This document shows positions 1 to 6,196 of a DNA stretch of 8,987 nucleotides, in pieces; position 1 is the first letter of the stretch, and each line of letters begins with the position of its first letter. The DNA is from CAWEZN01 sp964498015. Its GTDB lineage: Bacteria; Zixibacteria; MSB-5A5; GN15; PGXB01. The stretch spans positions 1 to 8,987 of the forward strand of contig CAZCFT010000090.1 in the NCBI GenBank assembly GCA_964498015.1. Direction: 5' to 3'. The notes under the pieces were generated by a model that was given only the letters and a program-made list of their open reading frames with translations, was not told where the DNA came from and did no database searches. The position numbers and the translations under genes were made by a program.

Positions 1-2
1 TT

Positions 3-1385
3 GATTTTCAGATATTCTTTGTTTCCAATGTCGGCCAGCCGCCGGAAAAAATCGGCGCCGACGTGGGTCGTTCGATATATATTCCGCCGGCGAAGATTCA
101 CCCCGTGGGAGTCAGGGATCCATTTCATTGGGTTCTGAATGCAATCAGTAGAAGCCGAAGAATTTCCGGATTTAGAAAAGTAGCGAAAGTTGTGACGCTA
201 TTGAGTTTGCTCGTGATAGTCGTTTACTCCCTGCCATTTTTGTATCATTTCAAGTATCTGTTGCCGGACGCATTGAATACCGAGCGGAAGATATGGACAA
301 CGATACAATCAAGCGGCGGCAATATATCTGATGCTGATCGCGGAACAATAAGGAAAGCTTTTGAAGATTATAAGAATGCCTGGACTGTTAGAACGTTATT
401 TGGGGATTTCCAACTTCAGGCCAAGCAGATATATAATGTTTACAATGAAGCCATTGCGCACTCTACCGGAGTCAGCATGAATGCGACGCTGAATGATTTT
501 ACCAATCTTGTCAAGAATCCTTCCAAGTGGCCGCAACCTACTCCATTGAATGATTCTATTGAAGAAAGCGTCGAATCAAAGGCCTTCCTGGCTAAGATGG
601 ATGAGTTTGTCACAGAGGATACTACTTCGGCGATGTATGTGCAAAGGAGTAGGATCCTCAATTATTTGGCCCTTTTCAAAGAATCTATTCGCAAACAAGG
701 CGATACTGTATCGACTAATAAGATTCTGGAATTGATAAATTATAATTTTAAGAAATACTCATCCGATCTAAGTGGCGAAGAGAAGGCCTTAATGGGCGCC
801 CTGAGCGCCTATTGCTCAAGCAAAAAGGAGCAGAAGATACAGGTCGCAACTGCTGAAGGCGCCAGAAGTAACTTTGACGATCTTGTAAAAGTAATCAATA
901 GTAATCCGAGCCCTGCTTTCCGCCTTGATACAGCGGTGACACAATTGCAAGGGTTGCTATCCGGTCTTGACCCGGTGATGGACGAGGGTAATATTGGTAA
1001 AATTCAGAAATATATTAGAGATGCTTCTATTTGGAAGAATACGCGGCAGGAGTTTGCCTGTAAGATAGTCAACCTGCCGGCTGAATCGCATCTTCATATT
1101 GAGGTGACCGAAAAGGATAATAACCCCGAATGGGCGAAGCTGGAGCAAATTTTTAAGGAAGATGTCGTCAAATTGCGATGGAAGATAGGCGATAATATTC
1201 ATATTGCGATTGATATGCCGGGGATTGAGTGCACTTGGGGAAAGAAATCGAGCGAATCTATCGCCCTTACCGATGACTACTCCCTTTTCAAGATGGAAGA
1301 GGGAATATCTTTCGACAATATTGGGAAGAAAGCCAAAGTTAGTTTTGCGCCGGCGTTGAAAGATATATTGCCAATACTAAAGTAG
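3..1385 (+). CDS. C-terminal part of a membrane protein of unknown function, truncated by the left window edge
   Basis: The frame is open from the first bases of the window, so the start lies outside it. A GTG at 63 could initiate a 440-residue protein, but it has no Shine-Dalgarno. The 20 codons before it encode a plausible folded segment (IFFVSNVG, then PP..IGADVG), so I treat the gene as partial. Counting from the GTG: residues 1-20 contain PVGVRDPFHW, residues about 43-62 form one strong transmembrane helix preceded by basic residues, and the remaining 375 or so residues are soluble, mostly helical and charged. The segment before the helix resembles the end of a P-loop GTPase domain (a hydrophobic strand then SNxG, like the SAxG G5 motif, then a P.gV.dPf.W stretch) as in membrane-associated double-GTPase or IcmF-like proteins. 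That is inference from a short match. The stop is TAG. The exported-protein gene follows after 36 bp and is probably co-transcribed. Confidence 0.75.
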   Translation, partial: DFQIFFVSNVGQPPEKIGADVGRSIYIPPAKIHPVGVRDPFHWVLNAISRSRRISGFRKVAKVVTLLSLLVIVVYSLPFLYHFKYLLPDALNTERKIWTTIQSSGGNISDADRGTIRKAFEDYKNAWTVRTLFGDFQLQAKQIYNVYNEAIAHSTGVSMNATLNDFTNLVKNPSKWPQPTPLNDSIEESVESKAFLAKMDEFVTEDTTSAMYVQRSRILNYLALFKESIRKQGDTVSTNKILELINYNFKKYSSDLSGEEKALMGALSAYCSSKKEQKIQVATAEGARSNFDDLVKVINSNPSPAFRLDTAVTQLQGLLSGLDPVMDEGNIGKIQKYIRDASIWKNTRQEFACKIVNLPAESHLHIEVTEKDNNPEWAKLEQIFKEDVVKLRWKIGDNIHIAIDMPGIECTWGKKSSESIALTDDYSLFKMEEGISFDNIGKKAKVSFAPALKDILPILK

Positions 1386-1405
1386 GAATTTACCAAAATA
1401 TAACA

Positions 1406-1412
1406 GAGGGAG
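1406..1412 (+). promoter_or_regulatory. Ribosome binding site of the small exported protein
   Basis: GAGGGAG lies 9 nt before the ATG at 1422 and supports that start. No separate promoter is evident in the 36-bp gap after the preceding gene. Confidence 0.65.
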
Positions 1413-1421
1413 TGAAGGAAA

Positions 1422-1952
1422 ATGGTTTACAGAAATTCAAGGAATTATTTGTTCATTATTGCAATTATGGTCTTTGCCTCGGTTCTGATTTTTTCCCCTT
1501 ATGCGCTTGCGGGGAAAGTTCAGCTTCCTAAGGATAAAGAGATAAAAGTGAGTTTTGAGCCCAACGCAAAAATCTCTTCCGGGAAATTAGGAACCGGCGA
1601 CACGGTGAATATTACACTGGTTGAAGCGATTGAAATAGGCGGAGCTCCGTTTGTGGACAAGGGAGCTTCTGGCAAGGCCGTGGTAACTGAAGCGAAGAAG
1701 GCGGGGTGGTTTCATAAGAGGGGATATATTAAAGTGGAGTTTGTCGAGCTTGATGGCAAAGGTGACTATAAGCCGCCTACTGGTTCCAAAATAATGCTCG
1801 CAGGCTCAGTCGAGAAAAAGGGAGGGAAGCGCCTATTTCCCGCCATTCCTATTTTTCCTCTTTTTCTACTCAAGGGAGGGCAGGGGACGATAAACAGCAA
1901 TGCCATTTACACCGCGAAAATAAAGGAATCAATTTTCCTGGAGTCAAAATAG
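1422..1952 (+). CDS. Small exported beta-rich protein of unknown function
   Basis: This 176-residue protein has a classical Sec signal: basic residues 4-7, a hydrophobic core at about 9-27, and a probable signal-peptidase I site after ALA at residue 30. The mature part is beta-rich with many glycines. It follows a pattern I associate with exported proteins in several phyla: a G-GD-V segment (57-61), then a KGASGKAVVTEAKK segment (80-93), then a GYIKVEFVELDG segment (101-112), then an L-G-S-segment (126-129). Residues 138-150 are strikingly hydrophobic and proline-rich (FPAIPIFPLFLL) and may pack inside the fold or contact the membrane. The start is supported by GAGGGAG 9 nt upstream. It lies 36 bp after the truncated membrane-protein gene and ends 28 bp before a strong terminator, so it is probably the last gene of that operon. 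No specific function can be assigned. Confidence 0.85.
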   Translation: MVYRNSRNYLFIIAIMVFASVLIFSPYALAGKVQLPKDKEIKVSFEPNAKISSGKLGTGDTVNITLVEAIEIGGAPFVDKGASGKAVVTEAKKAGWFHKRGYIKVEFVELDGKGDYKPPTGSKIMLAGSVEKKGGKRLFPAIPIFPLFLLKGGQGTINSNAIYTAKIKESIFLESK

Positions 1953-1980
1953 TAAATTGAACTATTTCAAATTAAGTGAG

Positions 1981-2011
1981 AAAGGATTGCCGATCGGCAG
2001 TCCTTTTTTTT
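1981..2011 (+). terminator. Rho-independent terminator after the small exported protein
   Basis: A 9-bp stem (1983-1991 with 1996-2004, one G-T wobble) encloses a GATC tetraloop and is followed directly by a run of eight T (2004-2011). A's at 1981-1982 can extend the stem against the T run. It sits 28 nt after the TAG at 1950-1952. Confidence 0.9.
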
Positions 2012-2080
2012 AATGCGGCCGCCAATGCCGCGGCGGGAAGCGCAGAAAAAAATAATTCATTAACGCTTGCAAACCGCTTT

Positions 2081-2110
2081 CTGGATCCCGTGTCAAGGCA
2101 CGGGATGACA
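2081..2110. repeat. Palindromic intergenic element of the TGGATCCC...GGGATGACA type
   Basis: A perfect 8-bp inverted repeat, ATCCCGTG (2085-2092) and CACGGGAT (2099-2106), encloses the hexaloop TCAAGG and is flanked by CTGG on the left and GACA on the right. This TGGAT-stem-ATGACA layout is one I recall as a dispersed intergenic repeat in many unrelated bacterial genomes. Only one copy is present here, so repeat status rests on recall and not on the window. There is no T run, so it is not an intrinsic terminator. Confidence 0.55.
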
Positions 2111-2197
2111 GATTGGGGAGCCCGATGATCATGGGTGAAGCGCACTTCCATAACATGCACTTTGTGGAAAATGACTTATGAGAACCAGTATAATAAA

Positions 2198-2225
2198 GTA
2201 GCCGAGCTTTTGGAGGCTCGGCTAC
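2198..2225 (-). terminator. Terminator of the four-gene minus-strand operon
   Basis: A perfect 10-bp inverted repeat, GTAGCCGAGC (2198-2207) and GCTCGGCTAC (2216-2225), has an 8-nt loop that can tighten to 4 nt. Read on the minus strand it is followed by TTTATTATA, an interrupted T-rich tract. It lies 28 nt after the TAA of the last operon gene. The plus-strand side is also A/T-rich (AAAATAAAA after the stem) but without a T run, so the minus strand is the likelier direction. Confidence 0.75.
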
Positions 2226-2253
2226 AAAATAAAATAAGATTCAACTATACCAT

Positions 2254-3738
2254 TTAGTGAGGGAATATCTGCCCATCGGGCATCGATATTCGGCAGACAG
2301 ATACAGAATCCTTTAGCTTATTCAGTGTATCCTGAAAGGTCATCCTTAGTGAGTTATTTTCAAATATCCTCACGGTTGTGATCACCGGACCGGTTTTCTG
2401 ATTGGCATTATAAAATGCCCACACGTGATATAATCCCTGCTGAGGACTGTCAATTGAATAATTCTCGGGGCCGAATCCGGTCGTGTCGTCAACGTCCAGA
2501 ATCCCGCCATGAGGAGACACCTTTTGGTCCCAGTACACTTTAAAAGAATCAGGTTCTGTTACCCAGAGGTCAACATCGGAGCTGTCTCTATCCCAATTCA
2601 TCTGAACTCTGAGGGCAGATGCAATTCTGGTGCAATTAACATGCACCGTATCGGCAATGGCATGAGTAACATCCTGCGCCGTCACAATTATCTCATTCTG
2701 GCCATTAAAGAGCACAATACTCTGATTGAATAGACCATTCACGACTTCTATTGTCTGGACATGTCCATTCAGAGATAGGGTTGCCGTAGAAGTAAGACCA
2801 TTTTCAACAGTTCCTTCGACATAGGTCAAGCGTTCCGCGAAAGTCTGCCCTTCGACAGGAAAGCTGATTACCACCCCCGGAGGCAGTCCTGTGCCGACTT
2901 CAACCGTGCATCCATCAATAAAAAGAAGAGTATCGGATGGATTTAGAGTATCGCCGTTTATCGAGACAGGCGCTATGGGGATAAAAACAGTATCAGGGGG
3001 AGTCTCGCTCGCCGTCGCCCGGACAAAAACCTTTGCCAGATTACCCTTTCCGGTTTGATCGACGATTTGGCTTACAGCGCCAAGCTCGTTTATTGTAATT
3101 TTAAAAGTCGAGTCGACAATCTGTGCCGAAAAAGTAATATCATTGTCGACACTACTGCCTTTGATGGCGCTATCGACACGATAATAGGGAAGGGATTTCA
3201 GGTCCAAGGGGATGTCCACGTCGATGGAACTCAGGTTTTTCATGTTGAAAACATTAAGATCAAGGGAAAATGTTGAATCCGACTTGATACGGACAAAACG
3301 CGGAGAGAATTTCAGGCAGGGTGGTACAGGATACAAATCAATGATGAGATTGAGAGCGCTATCCGGCATAATATCGACAGTATCAATCCCTCGGTAGAGA
3401 ATCATATCATTAGTGGTGATTTCCTGAAAAGCGATGGCCTCTACTGTGAGAATCCTATTTCTGCCCGCGGGGACATTAATAGTCCCATAGGGGTAGCCGT
3501 CTTTTTGGGAAAGGCCTGTATCTATCACGATAGATGGGTCGATATCGGGGGCGGAGATAGTCACACGGTAATGGTCAATGGAAGACGCCATTTCCTCTGA
3601 AGAGAGCTTGAGACTCATTTTTATTTCCGGACGGCCGGTCCTCTGGTTGACTATTTTCTCTGTGCAGGAATAGGAAAAGAGAAAGAGCAGAAAGGCAAGA
3701 AGAGAGAAGAAGAGTTTTTGATTGGAATTGGTTTTCAT
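2254..3738 (-). CDS. Exported multidomain surface protein: cohesin-like, Ig-like and DUF2135-like domains
   Basis: Positions below count from an alternative ATG at 3744. I prefer the ATG at 3738 (third residue), because AGGAG at 3746-3750 is 1 nt from the first ATG but 7 nt from the second. The N-terminus has a hydrophobic core (11-23) ending in FSYSC. C27 may be lipidated, but the lipobox is poor (Y at -2, S at -3). A beta domain follows (about 40-140), then a cohesin-like domain (about 146-283: SDSTFSLDLNVFNMKNLSS opening, GKGNLAKVFVRATA near its end), then a bacterial Ig or glucodextranase-B-like domain (about 290-371: P.eGqtf, veGtVeng, LFNGQNEI). Residues about 377-465 match the DUF2135/YfaP pattern: NWDRDSSDVDLWVTEP, GGILDVDDTTGFGPENYS, and G.YHVWAFY. 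These domains suggest binding of protein or carbohydrate outside the cell, with no visible catalytic site. It is the last gene of the operon, just before the terminator. Confidence 0.85.
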   Translation of the reverse strand: MKTNSNQKLFFSLLAFLLFLFSYSCTEKIVNQRTGRPEIKMSLKLSSEEMASSIDHYRVTISAPDIDPSIVIDTGLSQKDGYPYGTINVPAGRNRILTVEAIAFQEITTNDMILYRGIDTVDIMPDSALNLIIDLYPVPPCLKFSPRFVRIKSDSTFSLDLNVFNMKNLSSIDVDIPLDLKSLPYYRVDSAIKGSSVDNDITFSAQIVDSTFKITINELGAVSQIVDQTGKGNLAKVFVRATASETPPDTVFIPIAPVSINGDTLNPSDTLLFIDGCTVEVGTGLPPGVVISFPVEGQTFAERLTYVEGTVENGLTSTATLSLNGHVQTIEVVNGLFNQSIVLFNGQNEIIVTAQDVTHAIADTVHVNCTRIASALRVQMNWDRDSSDVDLWVTEPDSFKVYWDQKVSPHGGILDVDDTTGFGPENYSIDSPQQGLYHVWAFYNANQKTGPVITTVRIFENNSLRMTFQDTLNKLKDSVSVCRISMPDGQIFPH

Positions 3739-3745
3739 GTTCATG

Positions 3746-3750
3746 CTCCT
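3746..3750 (-). promoter_or_regulatory. Ribosome binding site that decides the start of the multidomain protein
   Basis: On the minus strand AGGAG at 3750-3746 is separated by one base from the ATG at 3744 but by seven bases from the ATG at 3738. The normal 5-9 nt spacing therefore favours 3738. The site lies in the short gap after the stop of the barrel gene. Confidence 0.7.
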
Positions 3751-3753
3751 CTT

Positions 3754-4872
3754 CTAAAGGCTTGCGGCCAGGTGTGAGGTTAATCTGTAACCGCTCAGGT
3801 CAATTCTGCCGCCATCAGCGTTGCCTGTCAGATATTCAAAACCAAAACCAAAGGCGGCGTTGGCGCCAATTTTTTTATCCAAAGAGCCGCCGAAGCCATA
3901 TATCTTGGAATTGCCGAAATTTTCTTCATTCTCCGCGATCAGTCTGACCTCCCCCATAGGGGAGAATATCCATTCATTAAAGACCAGTGATATTCTTCCT
4001 GAAGCCCCAAATTCGTTGCCATATATTTTCAACTGCTCCGAAACCGTCTCATTCATGCCATAACGAGTATTTCTTCCACGAACAAGATATCTGAGGGAGC
4101 CGCCGAAGCTATATGATTTCTTATCGTATAGACCACTCACACGAAGATCAAGCTGAGAACCCTGCTTGAAATTCCTTTCGCCGGCGCTTTTATCAGAGGT
4201 ATAAAAATTACCGATAACATCGGCATTGAATTTCGCAGAATTTCTTTGCCACTCAGCTCCGGCATTGGCGCTTAACATGTCTCCGGGATTATAATCGGGA
4301 CCGCTCGCAAGCGGCTTATATGATCCATTGAATTGATAAGTAATTCCGCTGCCGCATTTGAACTGCCCCAGCATTCGAGCTCCGCCAATAAGAAGATTGA
4401 ATCCGAATCCTTCCCCAAAGCGGCTCATTGGAAAGCCGAGGAAATCCCTTGAGAGAAATTCCATTACGGGCCATTGATCAGCGGAGTTTAGCTTTTTCTT
4501 GCCGACCGGCAGATTGACTCCGCCGCTCAGAAGAAGTTGGTCATCAAGGAAAGAGCGATTCAACTGAATACGAAAATCGCTCAGACCCGATAGATCATGA
4601 CTCGCCACAGGTTGATTTAATCTATTGGAGGAATTTGCCAAATAGAAATTGGCCTCGGAATTCTCGCCAAGAGGCACAAATCCATTCAGCGGAAACATAA
4701 GCTGATTTATCTCGTAGGTACTATCGCCGTAGTTAAGAGACCAACCGGTGAAAACCATTTGCAGGTCAGCTGAGGCAGGCTGTCCAAAAATAATCTGGCA
4801 ATATGCGTCAGGATTCACGATCAAAAGCGCAGAGATAAGCAAGAGCCCGAGATAGAGTATTTTAGTCCGCAT
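3754..4872 (-). CDS. Predicted outer-membrane beta-barrel protein
   Basis: This 372-residue protein has a Sec signal peptide: basic start MRTK, hydrophobic core about 5-19, and probable cleavage after DAYC at residue 25, giving Q26. The rest is built of amphipathic, alternating polar and hydrophobic beta strands rich in Gly, Ser, Asn and aromatic residues, with short turns, as in 12-16-strand outer-membrane barrels. Examples are LLSGGVNLPVGKKK, FGGSLRYLVRG and AAFGFGFEYLTGNADGG. The C-terminus (RLTSHLAASL) ends in Leu and not the usual Phe or Trp of a BAM signal, so insertion through BAM is likely but not typical. I recognise no specific transporter family. The ATG at 4872 overlaps the end of the upstream lipoprotein gene by 11 bp and is preceded by AAGGGGG at a 7-nt spacing, so translation is probably coupled. 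Its place between CsgG-type and surface proteins suggests an outer-membrane channel or anchor for the operon products. Confidence 0.8.
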   Translation of the reverse strand: MRTKILYLGLLLISALLIVNPDAYCQIIFGQPASADLQMVFTGWSLNYGDSTYEINQLMFPLNGFVPLGENSEANFYLANSSNRLNQPVASHDLSGLSDFRIQLNRSFLDDQLLLSGGVNLPVGKKKLNSADQWPVMEFLSRDFLGFPMSRFGEGFGFNLLIGGARMLGQFKCGSGITYQFNGSYKPLASGPDYNPGDMLSANAGAEWQRNSAKFNADVIGNFYTSDKSAGERNFKQGSQLDLRVSGLYDKKSYSFGGSLRYLVRGRNTRYGMNETVSEQLKIYGNEFGASGRISLVFNEWIFSPMGEVRLIAENEENFGNSKIYGFGGSLDKKIGANAAFGFGFEYLTGNADGGRIDLSGYRLTSHLAASL

Positions 4873-6175
4873 CTGGGTTCCCCCTTATGACAACCGTACC
4901 GGTTCCATGAGTATTGATGGCGCCTTCGGGCGATAATGCCGTCCCACCGGTAGAAACATTCGGTATGACGCCTGAATTCTGTACCACTGACGATAATTGT
5001 CCGCCAAGTCCAGCGCCGGATTCGGCCGTTGTCCGCTCATCGCGGATTTCTGATTCAAACTGTTTGACGGAATTTTCTTTCCCTGTCTCCGTAGTACTGG
5101 CCTGCGAAAGGGCTGTCGCTTGGGAGCGGGCTTCATGGAAATTCCCATCGGTCTGAACCGCGCGATTAAACTCCTTCCGGGCCTCCGTTGTCATCCCACG
5201 ACCTCTGTAGTCAACCCCGCGTGAATATGCGATAAATGCGAGGTATGACTCAGTGGGGACTTTTCTGATAGCGTCTTTTTCCTCCTGAGAGAGCGAAATT
5301 CCAAGCTCATCGATTATTTTGAAGACAAAGTCCTTTTCCATTTTGAAGAATTTTTTCAATTCCCCTTCGGCAGGAGCGGTAGTCTTCGAAGAGCTGTCGG
5401 TGGTATTGACAATAGCTCCGTCAAGCCTGACAGCCTTTTTCCCAACGCCGAGCAATGATCCGGTTACGATTCTTCTGCTACCGATAAGCCGCCCCATTCT
5501 TGGCGCAGACTTTGGGTCGGCATATTCGGAAGTTCCCAGCTTCAGTTCATTCATAATAGCGTCAATTTTGAGCCGTTCAACGACTCTCAGGGATTTTACT
5601 TTGGCCAGATCGATGGAGGTGAATTCGGCGAGTCCGGCGCTGATCGGCGCAATATCCGGGGGCAGATGGGAGCCGTCAAAATTGACGACAGCGATCGTAT
5701 TCTGCGGAATAGAGCTGACTTCTATTTTTGATTCGTTCTTCAGGGCAAGATCAGTCTCTTCTTTAATCTTTTGGGACATAAGCCGATCAATATGCGCTCT
5801 GACCAGCGATCTGATTTCTCCCTCCGGTTCCAGACTTAGAGCCGTAGTATAGAATTCGATAGCCGAATCATATTTATTGTTCTGCTCGAAAATCATTCCC
5901 AAGTACAGATATGCAGCCGGATCAGATTTGACCTGATTGGCCTGAATTAATGTTTTTTCTGCTTCTTCAAATTCTCCCTTTTTATACTGGGCAATTCCAA
6001 GTTCTCTCCAAGCTTCCACGCTCTTAGGATGAGACTGGATTTCCTGTTGGAAATTATCAATTGCCCGATCATATTCGCCCCGGTTGACAAGATTTCTGCC
6101 TTTAGTGTACAGATTTTGCGAACAGCCGGCGACCAAAAGGGACAGAAGAAGGAATAATGGTAGTTTTTTCAGCAT
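4862..6175 (-). CDS. TPR/CsgG-domain lipoprotein
   Basis: The N-terminus is a textbook lipoprotein signal: MLKK, a leucine-rich core, and lipobox LVAGC with acylated C18. Three TPR-like repeats cover about 21-53, 54-86 and 87-119 (GEYDRAIDNFQQEIQSHP, GEFEEAEKTLIQAN, YDSAIEFYTTALSLEP). A CsgG-like domain occupies about 158-290: NTIAVVNFDG (159-168), GLAEF (181-185), LRVVERLKIDAIMNEL (196-211) and MGRLIGSRRIVTGSL (227-241). Another TPR-like hairpin is at about 314-347, followed by a Gly/Ser/Thr-rich tail of about 60 residues. CsgG itself is the outer-membrane curli secretion pore, but related small CsgG/LpoB/FlgT-like domains are structural envelope lipoproteins. This domain looks short for the pore form. 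D at +2 is absent (S19), which favours outer-membrane sorting if Lol rules apply. AAGAGG lies 5 nt before the ATG. The 3' end overlaps the barrel gene. Confidence 0.88.
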   Translation of the reverse strand: MLKKLPLFLLLSLLVAGCSQNLYTKGRNLVNRGEYDRAIDNFQQEIQSHPKSVEAWRELGIAQYKKGEFEEAEKTLIQANQVKSDPAAYLYLGMIFEQNNKYDSAIEFYTTALSLEPEGEIRSLVRAHIDRLMSQKIKEETDLALKNESKIEVSSIPQNTIAVVNFDGSHLPPDIAPISAGLAEFTSIDLAKVKSLRVVERLKIDAIMNELKLGTSEYADPKSAPRMGRLIGSRRIVTGSLLGVGKKAVRLDGAIVNTTDSSSKTTAPAEGELKKFFKMEKDFVFKIIDELGISLSQEEKDAIRKVPTESYLAFIAYSRGVDYRGRGMTTEARKEFNRAVQTDGNFHEARSQATALSQASTTETGKENSVKQFESEIRDERTTAESGAGLGGQLSSVVQNSGVIPNVSTGGTALSPEGAINTHGTGTVVIRGNPDAD

Positions 6176-6180
6176 AATTG

Positions 6181-6186
6181 CCTCTT
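6181..6186 (-). promoter_or_regulatory. Ribosome binding site of the TPR/CsgG lipoprotein
   Basis: On the minus strand AAGAGG sits 5 nt before the ATG at 6175, inside the 21-nt gap after the preceding gene. Confidence 0.65.
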
Positions 6187-6196
6187 AAATGGCGAT

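Larger units (their letters stand above)
1953..2253. other. Convergent intergenic region
   Basis: About 300 bp separate two converging transcription units. The region holds a plus-strand intrinsic terminator, a GC-rich patch around 2015-2036, a palindromic dispersed-type repeat at 2081-2110 and a minus-strand terminator. I see no credible gene. The minus-strand reading frame across 1972-2160 runs through the terminator hairpin and the palindrome and has no Shine-Dalgarno or recognisable protein pattern. Confidence 0.8.

Noticed and set aside
1972..2160. Minus-strand frame of 62 codons in the convergent intergenic region
   Set aside because: It reads through the terminator hairpin and the palindromic element, with no ribosome binding site and no protein-like pattern.
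5319..5852. 177-codon plus-strand frame
   Set aside because: It lies wholly antisense to the TPR/CsgG lipoprotein, whose domains are recognisable. The antisense product is Ser/Leu-rich without domain features.
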